Origin: JACDER01 sp963717765
Lineage (GTDB): Bacteria; Actinomycetota; Thermoleophilia; Gaiellales; Gaiellaceae
Reading direction: 5' to 3'
Length of the DNA stretch: 64,000 nt
Assembly (NCBI GenBank): GCA_963717765.1
Contig: CAVQWX010000003.1
Span: forward strand, 806,001-870,000
The notes beneath the pieces are model-generated. The model saw only the letters and a list, made by a program, of their open reading frames with translations, was not told the origin of the DNA and searched no databases. The translations under genes were made by a program, and so were the position numbers. Each line of letters begins with the position of its first letter. The stretch's first letter is position 1. This document shows, in pieces, positions 25,350 to 33,646 of the stretch.

Positions 25350-27019
25350 GAGGCGTCGATCCGCGCCTGCTGCGGCGTGCGCGGGAGGCGCGGGCCGCGC
25401 TTGCGGCAGATGCGCTGCTCGGACTTGCGGCGGCGCTGCTCGTCCTCGCCCAGGCGGTGCTTCTCGCCCGCGTCGCCGCGCGCTCGTTCGCGGGGGCGTC
25501 GCTCGGCCAGGTCGCGTTGCCGCTCGCCTTGCTGGCCGCCGTCGTCGTAACGCGCGCGGCGACGGTGTGGGGATTCGAGGTGATCGGCCGGCGGGCGGCG
25601 GGGCGGATCCTCTCCCGGCTCCGGCTCGACGTCGTCCAGCGACGGCTCACCGGCAATCCGGCAGCCCTCGACGGCGCCGAGAGCACCGAGGTGGCCACGG
25701 TCGCGGTTGCCGGGGTCGACGCGCTCGAGACGACGTTCGCGCGGTACCTGCCCCAGGTCATCCTGGCCGCGATCGTTCCCGTCGCGGTGCTCTCGCTCGT
25801 GGCGGCGATCGACCTCACCTCCGCAGGGGTCATGCTGTTGACGCTTCCGCTCGTCCCGGTCTTCATGTGGCTCATCGGCCGGTACACGGAGCGTCGAACG
25901 CAGGAACGCTGGCAGGCGCTGTCGCGGCTCGCGAACCACTTCGCCGACGTGGTTCGGGGGCTACCCACGCTGCGCGCCTTCAACCGGAGCCGGGCGCAGG
26001 CCGAGCAGATCGCGGCCGTGAGCGACCGGTACCGGCGGGCGACCATGGGGACGCTGCGCGTGGCGTTCCTCTCGGGCGCGGTGCTCGAGCTCGCCGCCAC
26101 GATCGGAATCGCGCTGGTGGCGGTGACCGTGGGGGTGCGCCTGGTCGACGGCGGCCTGGGATTCGAAGCGGGGCTGACGGTGCTCGTCCTTGCGCCCGAG
26201 CTCTATGCGCCGCTTCGCAACCTGGCGGCGCAGTTCCACGCCAGCGCCGACGGTGCGGCCGTGGCCGGACGGATGCTCGACCTGATCGACGCGCGTCCGG
26301 CCGTCTCCCGCGGGCGGGAGGCGGCGCCGGACCTGCGCACGACGTCGATCCGGCTCGAGAACGTGGGGTTCCGCTATCCGGGCCGGCCCGTACCTACGCT
26401 GCAGGGGATCGACCTCGAGCTGGAGCCGGGCGAGACGGTCGCTCTGGTCGGGCCGAGCGGATCCGGAAAGAGCACGATCGCCTCCCTGCTGCTTCGACTG
26501 TCCGAGCCCAGCGAGGGCCGCGTCACCGCAGGACGCGCCGACGTCGCTCGGTGTGCGCCCGAGGAGTGGCGCCGGCAGCTGGCGTGGGTGCCTCAGCGGC
26601 CGACGCTGCTGCGCGGGACAGTCGCGGAGAACATCCGTCTCGGCGACCCTTCCGCCGCCGACGACCTGGTGCGGGATGCGGCCGCGCTTGCCGGTGCCGC
26701 AGAGTTCATACGTGAGCTGCCGAGCGGCTACGACACGCTTGTCGGCGACGGGGGTCGTCCTCTGTCGGCCGGGCAAACCCAGCGGATTGCGTTGGCGCGG
26801 GCTTTCTTGCGGGACTCGGCGCTCGTCGTCCTCGACGAGCCGACCGCGAACCTCGATCCGGCTAGCGCCGAGATCGTCGCGGACGCAATCGATCAACTCG
26901 GCGCGAACCGCACCGTCTTGCTCATCGTCCACCGCCCGGAGCTCGCCGTCCGCGCCGACCGCGTCGTCCGGCTCGACAGCGGTCGCGTCGTGGAACCACT
27001 CGTGGAGGCGGTGGCGTAG
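25346..27019 (+). CDS. cydD: ABC exporter CydD
   Basis: 557 residues, a half-transporter: six membrane helices (about 20-300) followed by an ATPase domain with Walker A GPSGSGKST near 373-381, signature LSAGQTQRIALARA and Walker B LVVLDEPTANLD. CydDC exports thiols (glutathione or cysteine) or handles haem for cytochrome bd assembly. Its stop overlaps the cydC start. Gene order cydAB-unknown-cydDC supports the assignment. Confidence 0.92.
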   Translation: MRGVDPRLLRRAREARAALAADALLGLAAALLVLAQAVLLARVAARSFAGASLGQVALPLALLAAVVVTRAATVWGFEVIGRRAAGRILSRLRLDVVQRRLTGNPAALDGAESTEVATVAVAGVDALETTFARYLPQVILAAIVPVAVLSLVAAIDLTSAGVMLLTLPLVPVFMWLIGRYTERRTQERWQALSRLANHFADVVRGLPTLRAFNRSRAQAEQIAAVSDRYRRATMGTLRVAFLSGAVLELAATIGIALVAVTVGVRLVDGGLGFEAGLTVLVLAPELYAPLRNLAAQFHASADGAAVAGRMLDLIDARPAVSRGREAAPDLRTTSIRLENVGFRYPGRPVPTLQGIDLELEPGETVALVGPSGSGKSTIASLLLRLSEPSEGRVTAGRADVARCAPEEWRRQLAWVPQRPTLLRGTVAENIRLGDPSAADDLVRDAAALAGAAEFIRELPSGYDTLVGDGGRPLSAGQTQRIALARAFLRDSALVVLDEPTANLDPASAEIVADAIDQLGANRTVLLIVHRPELAVRADRVVRLDSGRVVEPLVEAVA

Positions 27020-28653
27020 TGTCCGTCCTTCGCCGCCTGCTCGCGCTCTCGGGAATCGCCCGTTCCCGCATCCTTGTTTCGGCTGTGCTGGGGACGCTGA
27101 CGGTTGTCTTCGGCGTCGCGCTGATGGCCTTCGCCGGGTATCTGATCTCGCGGGCCGCCGAACGTCCGGCCATCCTCTCGCTGACCACGGCAATCGTGGC
27201 CGTGCGCTTCTTCGGCCTCGCTCGACCGATCGCGCGCTACGCCGACAGGCTCTGGTCGCACGACCTCGTGCTACGGGCGCTCGGGCGTGTCCGTGCCCGG
27301 TTCTACGAGCGAATCGAGCCGCTCGCTCCGGCTGAGCTCGAGGGATTCCGTCAGGGCGATCTCATGGCGCGGATGGTCGCCGACGTGGACGCTCTCCAGG
27401 GCCTGTACCTCAGAGGCGTGGGCCCGGTGCTCGTCGCGGTCGCGGCCGGAGCGGCGTGTGTCGGGGCGACCGCGGCATTCCTGCCGTCGGCCGCGGTTGT
27501 GCTTGCGGTGGGCCTCGCGGTCGGCGGCCTTGCAGTGCCGCTGGTCACCGGTCGCCTCGGCCGGGCGGCAGGGCTGCGGCTCGCGCCGGCCAGGGGCGAG
27601 CTGACCGCGGAGATCGCCGAGCTGATGCGAGCCGCCCCGGAGCTCGTGCTCTACGGCGGCGAGGAGCGGACGCTCGAGCGGATCCGGCGTGCCGACCGCG
27701 AGCTCGACCGCCTCGGCCGGCGCGGCGCGCTCGTGAACGGCCTCGGCGCGGGCCTCGCGATCCTCGTAGGCGGGTTGACGGTCGTGGGCGTCCTCGCAGT
27801 TTCCGTTCAGGCCCATGAGACGGGGGCGCTGGACGGCGTGCTTGTGGCGATGCTCGCCCTTCTCGCGTTCGCATCGTTCGAGTCGGTTGCGGAGCTGCCG
27901 TCGGCGGCGCGGGAGCTCTCGGGAGCCCTTACGTCCGGTACGCGGGTACTCGACCTGATCGACCGTGAGCCGGCGGTGAGAGACCCCGAGGCGCCTCTTG
28001 CCCCTCCGGCGGTCCCCTCCGTCGAGTTGAAGGGCGTCACCGCGCGCTACGGCCGCGACGAGCCCGCCGCACTCCAGGATTTCAACCTCCGGCTCGACCC
28101 GGGTAGCCGCATAGCGCTTGTCGGACCGAGCGGCGCGGGCAAGACGACCGTGACGAACCTCCTTCTCCGCTTCCTCGATCCGGAGAGGGGCCGGGTGACG
28201 CTTGGGGGCCACCCGCTCTCGGAGTACCGGCAGGACGAGGTTCGGGGCACATTCGCGCTCGCGGGGCAGGAGGCTCACGTGTTTGACTCAACCATCCGTG
28301 CCAACCTGCTTCTGGCCAAGCCGGGCGCGACCGAGGCGGAGCTGGACCTGGCGCTCCGCAGCGCGCACCTTCGCGACTGGGTCGCGTCGCTGCCGGACGG
28401 GCTCGAGACGCTTGTGGGGGAGGACGGGAGCAAGCTGTCGGGCGGCCAGCGGCAGCGCCTCACGATCGCCCGCGCGCTCCTCTCCGACGCGCCCGTTCTC
28501 GTCCTCGACGAGCCGACCGCGCACCTCGACCCGGAGACCGCCCGCTCGGTTGTCGAAGACGCCCTCGAATCATCCGGAGGTCGCACGGTCCTGCTCATCA
28601 CCCACCGTCCCGAAGGGCTCGACCTCGTCGACGAAGTCGTCTCGCTCGGCTGA
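27019..28653 (+). CDS. cydC: ABC exporter CydC
   Basis: 544 residues, start GTG 27019 overlapping the cydD TAG. Membrane part about 1-290, ATPase domain with Walker A GPSGAGKTT near 371-379, signature LSGGQRQRLTIARALL and Walker B VLVLDEPTAHLDPE. It forms the heterodimer with CydD required for maturation of cytochrome bd. The 33-base gap to the next gene carries a ribosome-binding site, so the transcript may continue. Confidence 0.92.
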   Translation: MSVLRRLLALSGIARSRILVSAVLGTLTVVFGVALMAFAGYLISRAAERPAILSLTTAIVAVRFFGLARPIARYADRLWSHDLVLRALGRVRARFYERIEPLAPAELEGFRQGDLMARMVADVDALQGLYLRGVGPVLVAVAAGAACVGATAAFLPSAAVVLAVGLAVGGLAVPLVTGRLGRAAGLRLAPARGELTAEIAELMRAAPELVLYGGEERTLERIRRADRELDRLGRRGALVNGLGAGLAILVGGLTVVGVLAVSVQAHETGALDGVLVAMLALLAFASFESVAELPSAARELSGALTSGTRVLDLIDREPAVRDPEAPLAPPAVPSVELKGVTARYGRDEPAALQDFNLRLDPGSRIALVGPSGAGKTTVTNLLLRFLDPERGRVTLGGHPLSEYRQDEVRGTFALAGQEAHVFDSTIRANLLLAKPGATEAELDLALRSAHLRDWVASLPDGLETLVGEDGSKLSGGQRQRLTIARALLSDAPVLVLDEPTAHLDPETARSVVEDALESSGGRTVLLITHRPEGLDLVDEVVSLG

Positions 28654-28685
28654 CGCTCGGTGAGGCTGAAGGAGGGAGCACAACG

Positions 28686-29327
28686 ATGAAGAGACGCAGC
28701 ACGGAGTTTCTGGCCATCCCGGTCACGCTCGTCGGCCTCGGGCTCTTGTTCCTGATCCTGTGGGCGGCAGACGCCGGCCTCGTCCCGTTCCTGATCGTCG
28801 GCGCGATCGGAGCCGTCGTTCTCGTCGCGCTTGCCGTCGTCGCGATGCGGCGTCCTCGCGACCCGGCGGTGGAAGCAGGGTCCGCCGCCTTCGAAGGAGG
28901 CGCGCCGCCGGCCGAGGACGGGCTCCGTCGCATACTCCTCGTCATCGACGACGCTGCGACCAGGGGTGTCCTCGAAAACCTGCCGGGCCAACCGGAGGAC
29001 GCGAAACCGATCGTCCTCGTCGTCGCACCTGCCGTGAGCTCGCGCATCGCGCGGGTGACGGGGGACGAGCGGGCATACGAGCGCGCGACCGACGATCTCG
29101 CTGCGACGCTCCGGGAGCTCGAGGAGCTCGGTCTCGACGCGACAGGCCATGTCGGCTCGCACGACCCGCTGCAGGCGATCGACGAAGGGCTGCGGGAGTT
29201 TCCTGCGGACGCGATCGTGTTCGTTGCGTCCGGCCGCGACGAGACGGAATGGCTCGAGCGAGGCCTCATCGAGATTGCGCGGCGGCGTTACTCGGTGCCG
29301 GTGCACGAGCTCCCGGCGACACCCTGA
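28686..29327 (+). CDS. Two-helix membrane protein with UspA-like C-terminal domain
   Basis: 213 residues. Two membrane helices, about 10-30 and 34-54, form a hairpin; the cytosolic part (80-213) has an alternating alpha/beta pattern, RILLVIDDAATRG, KPIVLVVAPAV, LGLDATGHVGSHDPLQAI and DAIVFVASGRDE, which resembles the universal-stress-protein fold, although the ATP-binding GxxGS motif is not clear. Ribosome-binding site GAAGGAGG precedes ATG 28686. It may be the last gene of the cyd transcript. Function unknown. Confidence 0.65.
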   Translation: MKRRSTEFLAIPVTLVGLGLLFLILWAADAGLVPFLIVGAIGAVVLVALAVVAMRRPRDPAVEAGSAAFEGGAPPAEDGLRRILLVIDDAATRGVLENLPGQPEDAKPIVLVVAPAVSSRIARVTGDERAYERATDDLAATLRELEELGLDATGHVGSHDPLQAIDEGLREFPADAIVFVASGRDETEWLERGLIEIARRRYSVPVHELPATP

Positions 29328-29402
29328 GCGAAGCCGGCCCATTCACTCCCCCTCGACCACTAACAGAGGCGTGAGTCTTCGATTCCCTCCCCTGGCACAC
29401 GC

Positions 29403-29408
29403 TATCCT
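29403..29408 (+). promoter_or_regulatory. -10 element of a leaderless transcript
   Basis: TATCCT at 29403-29408, six bases before ATG 29415. In actinobacteria this spacing puts the transcription start at or next to the ATG, so the small peptide below would be translated from a leaderless mRNA. The -35 side is not obvious. Confidence 0.45.
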
Positions 29409-29414
29409 GAGCTC

Positions 29415-29489
29415 ATGGCAGTGCTGACGATGCGCTTCGCCTTTCTCCCGCCCCGGCTCGTCTCCGGGCTGCGGGGCTTGCTCGTCTAG
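29415..29489 (+). CDS. Candidate 24-residue leader peptide
   Basis: ATG 29415 to TAG 29487-29489 encodes a 24-residue peptide, hydrophobic and Leu/Arg/Phe-containing (it includes MRFAFLPPRL). It ends 73 bases before the PheS-like gene and lies over one arm of competing inverted repeats. Phe codons at positions 8 and 10 are what one would expect in a leader that senses charged tRNA-Phe, but two Phe in 24 residues is weak evidence; the six Leu and four Arg are also candidates. Confidence 0.45.
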   Translation: MAVLTMRFAFLPPRLVSGLRGLLV

Positions 29490-29521
29490 CTGGCCTCTCC
29501 TTCCGGGGCTCTGAGCCGGGG
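29451..29521 (+). promoter_or_regulatory. Alternative hairpins of a possible attenuator
   Basis: CCCCGGCTC (29451-29459) can pair perfectly with GAGCCGGGG (29513-29521), or CCCGG (29452-29456) can pair with CCGGG (29464-29468), or CCCCGG with CCGGGG at 29503-29508. These pairings exclude each other, and the first arm is inside the leader ORF. No U-run follows the distal hairpin, so translational or Rho-dependent control would be likelier than intrinsic termination. Confidence 0.45.
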
Positions 29522-29562
29522 CTTCGCCGGTTCCTGCTTCGACGACCTCGGAGGAAAGAACG

Positions 29563-30699
29563 ATGCTCATCTCTGCTGCTGCTTACCGGAAGGCGCTGGT
29601 TCTTCCGGATCTGACAGACGCGGCGTACGGGCCGCACGCGCTCCAGGTGCTCGTCCACGACGCCGTGGCGGCGTTGCGCGAGACCTGGGGCTGCGACGTG
29701 ATCGTCCATCGCGCCCACCCGCTCGTGCGGGTCACGGACAACTACGAGCTGCTCGGGTACGCCCCCGAGGCCGCGGCGCGCGACGCGCGGTACACGCGCT
29801 ACGTGAGCGACTCGGAGGTCCTGCGGACGCATACCAGCGCCATGATTCCCGGCCTGCTGCGTTCGCTGGCTCGCGCCGCCTACGAAGACGTGTTGCTTGC
29901 CTGCCCGGGACTCGTCTACCGGCGCGATCGCATCGATCGGCTCTCCGTCGGCGAGCCTCATCAGCTCGACCTGTGGCGCGTCCGCCGCGGGCGGCTCTCC
30001 GGCGAGGATCTTCGCGCGATGGTTGCGGTCGTCGTGCGTGCGCTCGTCCCGGCCGCCGCGTACCGATGCCTGCGTGCGGTTCATCCGTACACGCGCGATG
30101 GGCTCGAGGTCGAGGTCCGTGCAGGCGAGGACTGGGTGGAGCTGCTCGAGTGCGGACTGGCGGCGCCCGAGGTGCTCGCACGCGCCGGCTTGCCGGCCGA
30201 TCACGCGGGCCTCGCGATGGGAATCGGTCTCGACCGCGCGTTGATGCTGCGCAAGGGCATCGACGACATTCGACTGTTGCGCTCCTCTGATCCCCGCCTC
30301 GCCGCGCAGATGCGGGACCTCGAGCCTTACCGGACCGTGTCGGCTCAGCCGCCTGTCCGCCGCGATCTCTCTATCGCGGTGGCCGCCGAAACGACCGCCG
30401 AGGAGCTCGGCGACCGCGTGCGGGCCGCGCTCGGCGACCGCGCCGCCGCTGTCGAGACCATCGAGGTGCTGGCGGAAACGGCCGGCGAGGTGCTGCCGAC
30501 GCAGGCGGCCGAGCGGCTCGGCCTGCAACCGGGCCAGAAGAACGTGCTCGTCCGCATCATCCTCCGTCACCCCACCAGGACGCTTGTCGATCGCGAGGCG
30601 AACGAGCTGCGCGACTCAGTCTACGCGGCAGTTCACGAGGGGACCGAATGGGCTTGGGCGGCGCGTGGACGAGACGACCTCGGGCACACGATGGGATAA
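29563..30699 (+). CDS. PheS-like ligase with FDX-ACB-type C-terminal domain
   Basis: 378 residues, a class II tRNA-synthetase-like protein resembling the single-chain mitochondrial PheRS: RYVSDSEVLRTHTSAMIPGL (compare LLRTHTS of PheS), motif 2-like VYRRDRIDRLSVGEPHQLDL, and motif 3 GIGLDRALMLRKGIDDIRLL. The C-terminal 95 residues (VRRDLSIAVAAETTAEELGD onward) match the FDX-ACB anticodon-binding domain. A cellular PheRS needs PheT; none is here, and the D-A-T-H and E-F-H-Q residues of true PheS are altered (D-R-L-S, E-P-H-Q). I infer a paralogue of unknown acceptor, related to PheS-like ligases known in actinobacteria. Ribosome-binding site GGAGG at 29550-29554. Confidence 0.82.
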   Translation: MLISAAAYRKALVLPDLTDAAYGPHALQVLVHDAVAALRETWGCDVIVHRAHPLVRVTDNYELLGYAPEAAARDARYTRYVSDSEVLRTHTSAMIPGLLRSLARAAYEDVLLACPGLVYRRDRIDRLSVGEPHQLDLWRVRRGRLSGEDLRAMVAVVVRALVPAAAYRCLRAVHPYTRDGLEVEVRAGEDWVELLECGLAAPEVLARAGLPADHAGLAMGIGLDRALMLRKGIDDIRLLRSSDPRLAAQMRDLEPYRTVSAQPPVRRDLSIAVAAETTAEELGDRVRAALGDRAAAVETIEVLAETAGEVLPTQAAERLGLQPGQKNVLVRIILRHPTRTLVDREANELRDSVYAAVHEGTEWAWAARGRDDLGHTMG

Positions 30700-30707
30700 T
30701 TCAAGTC

Positions 30708-31172
30708 TTGTCTGTAGTCCTCCGCGAAGTCGCCGACGAAGACCTCCCGATCTTCTACGAGCACCAGCGCGATCCGGTCGCTGTCGCGATGGCGGACTTC
30801 CCTTCCCGCGACGAGGAGGCCTTCTACGCGCACTGGGAGAAGGTCCGCGCGGACCCGAGCAACATCGTCCGCACCGTAGAGGTGGACGGCGAGACGGCCG
30901 GCAACCTCGGCAGCTGGAACGGCGACGAGGGTCGGCTCGTCGGCTACTGGATCGGGCGCGAGCACTGGGGGAAAGGCGTCGCGACGGCCGCCCTGCAGGC
31001 TTTCGTCGAGGAGATCCCGGAGCGTCCGCTGCACGCGCTCGTCGCCGCCCACAACGCCGGCTCGATCCGCGTGCTCGAGAAGGCCGGCTTCGTCAGGGTG
31101 GGCGAAGACGAGGAAGGCCCGGTGTTTCGGTTGGACGCGCCGGCGGAACCTGTCCGCCATGCGCTTTCGTAG
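30708..31172 (+). CDS. GNAT acetyltransferase
   Basis: About 154 residues from TTG 30708; an upstream ATG at 30648 would overlap the PheS-like gene and add residues unlike the family. The core LVGYWIGREHWGKGVATAAL is motif A and AAHNAGSIRVLEKAGFVRVG is motif B of the RimJ/L type. GATAAT at 30695-30700 lies seven bases before the TTG, so this gene may have its own leaderless promoter. Its end overlaps the next start by 14 bases. Substrate unknown. Confidence 0.8.
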   Translation: MSVVLREVADEDLPIFYEHQRDPVAVAMADFPSRDEEAFYAHWEKVRADPSNIVRTVEVDGETAGNLGSWNGDEGRLVGYWIGREHWGKGVATAALQAFVEEIPERPLHALVAAHNAGSIRVLEKAGFVRVGEDEEGPVFRLDAPAEPVRHALS

Positions 31173-32007
31173 AGGAGCGACCCTCGATCCCAGTCAGGTA
31201 TCCGACCGCCGCGGCGTGGGTGGCGGCGGCCTCGCGGTGGGTGGAGGCGGGCTCGGCCTGATCGGCATCGTCGCCTTCCTGCTCATCAACTACCTGAGCG
31301 GCGGCGGGCTCGGCGCGATCGGCAACCTCGACGGGCAGAGCTCGCAGGGACAGCCCCTCTCCAAGTGCCGCTCCGCCGAGCAGGGAAACAAGGACCAGGA
31401 CTGCGCGATCCTCGCCGACATCAACAGCATCCAGACGTACTGGAGCGGGGTGGTCAAGGGGTACACGCCGTCCCAGACCGTCTTCTTCACCGGTCAGACG
31501 AACACCGGCTGCGGGCTGGCCTCGACCGACGTCGGCCCGTTCTACTGCCCGGTCGACAAGCATGTGTACATCGACCTCGGCTTCTTCGACGAGCTCCAGT
31601 CGCGCTTCGGCGCGCAGGGCGGGCCGTTCGCAGAGGCCTACGTCCTCGCGCACGAGTATGGCCACCACGTCCAGGATCTGGTCGGCACGCTGACCGGAGG
31701 GACGAACGAGCAGGGCGCGACCGGCCGTTCCGTCCGCACCGAGCTGCAGGCGGACTGCTACGCGGGCGTGTGGGCGCACCACGCGACCCAGACCGGCTAC
31801 ATCGTCGACGTCACGAAGCAGGACGTCGCGCAGGCGCTCGACGCCGCCGCGGCGGTCGGCGACGACCGCATCCAGGCGCGGACGCAGGGCCAGGTGAACC
31901 CGGAGACGTGGACGCACGGCTCCTCCGCCGAGCGCAAGCACTGGTTCGACGTCGGCTACACGCAGGGGCGAGCGGGCGCATGTGACACCTTCCACGCGCA
32001 GCTGTAA
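31159..32007 (+). CDS. Neutral zinc metallopeptidase (KPN_02809/YpfJ type)
   Basis: 282 residues. A Gly-rich N terminus (MRFRRGATLDPSQVSDRRG is the family opening) and one membrane helix (about 33-50) precede an outer catalytic domain with the zinc site HEYGHHVQDL near 172-181 and the third-ligand region RTELQADCYAGVWAHH. Cys residues are spaced for disulfides. The family is predicted to be membrane-anchored with the active site outside; substrates are unknown. It begins the run of surface-directed genes. Confidence 0.9.
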   Translation: MRFRRGATLDPSQVSDRRGVGGGGLAVGGGGLGLIGIVAFLLINYLSGGGLGAIGNLDGQSSQGQPLSKCRSAEQGNKDQDCAILADINSIQTYWSGVVKGYTPSQTVFFTGQTNTGCGLASTDVGPFYCPVDKHVYIDLGFFDELQSRFGAQGGPFAEAYVLAHEYGHHVQDLVGTLTGGTNEQGATGRSVRTELQADCYAGVWAHHATQTGYIVDVTKQDVAQALDAAAAVGDDRIQARTQGQVNPETWTHGSSAERKHWFDVGYTQGRAGACDTFHAQL

Positions 32008-32019
32008 GACAATGCGCAT

Positions 32020-32118
32020 GTGTCCCAGTGGAAGATCTGGTACCAGCCGCACACGAAGTTCGGCAGGCGCTACTTCTCGGGCCGGCTGACCATCTCGCGC
32101 GGCCCGCTTCGTGAATAG
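32020..32118 (+). CDS. Possible 32-residue basic peptide
   Basis: GTG 32020 to TAG 32116-32118 encodes a basic, aromatic peptide (SQWKIWYQPHTKFGRRYFSG and so on). The composition (three Trp/Tyr pairs, few Ala) is not that of random GC-rich sequence, which is why I list it. No clear ribosome-binding site is seen and the family is unknown. Confidence 0.25.
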   Translation: MSQWKIWYQPHTKFGRRYFSGRLTISRGPLRE

Positions 32119-32131
32119 AACGCCGAATAAA

Positions 32132-32190
32132 GGGGTCAGACCCCGGTTTGGCTAGGCCGCGTGGTTGAGCGGCACTTGTCATTTAGGACA
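32132..32190. repeat. REP-like triple hairpin
   Basis: Three short inverted repeats in a row: GGGGTCAGACCCC at 32132-32144; GCCGC-N8-GCGGC at 32156-32173; and TGTC-N6-GACA at 32177-32190. GGGGTCTGACCCC-type palindromes are the terminal motifs of REP elements mobilised by RAYT transposases in several bacteria. Only one copy is visible in this window, so repetitiveness cannot be shown here. Confidence 0.5.
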
Positions 32191-32222
32191 TGGCCCGACC
32201 CACTGAATAAAAGGAGGAGCAC

Positions 32223-32531
32223 GTGAGGAAAGCACTCGTGATCATCGCCGCGGTCGCGGCGCTCGTCTTCGCCGCCGCCGGCGGCGCGGTCGCGGAGAAG
32301 GTCTTCCGCATGGGCGTCGGCGACTCCGCCTTCGTCAAGGGATCGAACGTGGCCTGCGGCGTCAGCCACAACTCGACGATCGGCAACGCGATGACCTGCT
32401 TCGAGCGGCGCGGCAAGAACACGCGGGTCGGCTCGTACGCAGTCCAGCTCGGTGACAAGTACGCCGCGCTGATGAGGGTCACGTCCCAGCACGGCAACAC
32501 CAAGCCCCTCTACGTCAAAAAGCAACCGTAG
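32223..32531 (+). CDS. Small exported protein, unknown
   Basis: 102 residues from GTG 32223 after AAGGAGGAGC. A signal peptide (1-24, cut near GGAVAEK) precedes a basic mature domain with two Cys (CGVSH and MTCFERRG) that could form one disulfide. No membrane helix other than the signal. I do not recognise the family. It follows the REP-like element and precedes the coupled gene run starting at 32571. Confidence 0.65.
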   Translation: MRKALVIIAAVAALVFAAAGGAVAEKVFRMGVGDSAFVKGSNVACGVSHNSTIGNAMTCFERRGKNTRVGSYAVQLGDKYAALMRVTSQHGNTKPLYVKKQP

Positions 32532-32570
32532 GGAACGCGCGACGGCGGCACCCGCTCCTATCCTGGGTGG

Positions 32571-33200
32571 GTGCTCCGCCGCCTCGCCCTCGTCGCCGCG
32601 CTCGCGCTGGTCGTCGTCCCCCTTGCGCGTGCGGACGCGGATCCCGCGAGCGACATCCTGTACACGCAGCGGATCTACCTGCCGTTCTTCGGCACGAAGG
32701 TGTCTCCGAAGAACGCGAACACGCTGAAGCGGACGGTGGACAAGGCCTGGAGTAAGGGCTACAAGATCAAGGTCGCTCTCATCGCCACCCGCAATGATCT
32801 CGGCGGCGTCTTCCAGCTCTGGCAGAAGCCGCAGACGTATGCGGACTTCCTCGGCCGCGAGCTCGTTTTCCTCTACAAGGGCAAGCTGATCACGGTCATG
32901 CCCGACGGGATAGGCGCCTACCAGTACAAGACGGACGTGTCCGGGGAGAAACAGATCGTCGGGAGGATCAAGGTCGATCCGAGCGCGGACGGGATCGCCA
33001 ATGCGGCCACGCTCGCGGTCGCGAAGCTCGCGGGATTCAAGCCGCCGCCGCTGCCGCCGAGTGACGGGGGCGGGCGAGGCAGCTCGAGCAGCGGGACGCC
33101 GACGTGGCAGCTGCTGGTGATCGTCGGAGGCGGCGTCGTGATCCTTGCGCTGATGCTCATCCTCGGCCCGCGAGCCTGGCGCAGGCGGCAGACGGCGTGA
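32571..33200 (+). CDS. Exported single-span protein, family shared with 41538
   Basis: 209 residues from GTG 32571. A signal peptide (1-21) precedes ARADADPASDILY, then IKVALIATRNDLGGVFQLWQ and KPQTYADFLGREL, a Ser/Gly/Pro linker and a C-terminal membrane helix (about 178-200). The gene at 41538 shares the AD-x-DPASD-x-LY opening, IKVA, DLG-x-V-x-QL and KP-x-TYA-x-FL, so they are paralogues; that one has a different C-terminal domain. The overall pattern recalls TPM-like exported domains, but I do not claim membership. Its stop overlaps the next GTG. Confidence 0.7.
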   Translation: MLRRLALVAALALVVVPLARADADPASDILYTQRIYLPFFGTKVSPKNANTLKRTVDKAWSKGYKIKVALIATRNDLGGVFQLWQKPQTYADFLGRELVFLYKGKLITVMPDGIGAYQYKTDVSGEKQIVGRIKVDPSADGIANAATLAVAKLAGFKPPPLPPSDGGGRGSSSSGTPTWQLLVIVGGGVVILALMLILGPRAWRRRQTA

Positions 33201-33646
33201 TCGCCGCGTTCCCCTATCCTCCCACGCCGATCGGCACCGGGCCGAAGTTCCACCCGCCCGCGGCAACGCACCGCGCGGGCGTGCGCTGCGCGAAGTCGAA
33301 GCGCTACGGCGTCCACCTCGAGCTGTTCGCACGCAACCGCGTGATCATCGTCCCCGCCGGAATCGACCACCCGTGCATGCGCACGCGCTGGCCGGTCGGG
33401 ATCGTGGAGGTGCGGGGGCGCCAGACGCTCGGCGACTTCTTCCGCGTGTGGGGACAGCCGCTCTCGCGCACGCGCCTGGTCGGCTTCAAGACGCGCAGCG
33501 ACCGGCCGGTGCGCGCCTATGTGAACGGGAGGCGCCGGCTCGGGCCTTTGGGTTCAATCCCGTTGGGGCGGCACGACAATATCGTCCTCCAGGTCGGCCG
33601 CTACGTTCGGCCGCACAAGCTGTTCCTCTTCCCGCTCGGGCTGTGA
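33197..33646 (+). CDS. Paralogue of the His-rich domain protein at 10859
   Basis: 149 residues from GTG 33197 (GTGA overlap). No signal peptide is visible. It shares with the 10859 protein the blocks VHLELFARNRVIIVPAGI, TLGDFFRVWG, AYVNGRR and GRHDNIVLQVG. Here the His pairs are fewer and two Cys appear (VRCAK and DHPCMR). The family is unknown to me. Being coupled to lipoprotein and Dsb genes suggests it works with exported or redox-active partners, but its own location is unclear. Confidence 0.65.
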   Translation: MIAAFPYPPTPIGTGPKFHPPAATHRAGVRCAKSKRYGVHLELFARNRVIIVPAGIDHPCMRTRWPVGIVEVRGRQTLGDFFRVWGQPLSRTRLVGFKTRSDRPVRAYVNGRRRLGPLGSIPLGRHDNIVLQVGRYVRPHKLFLFPLGL

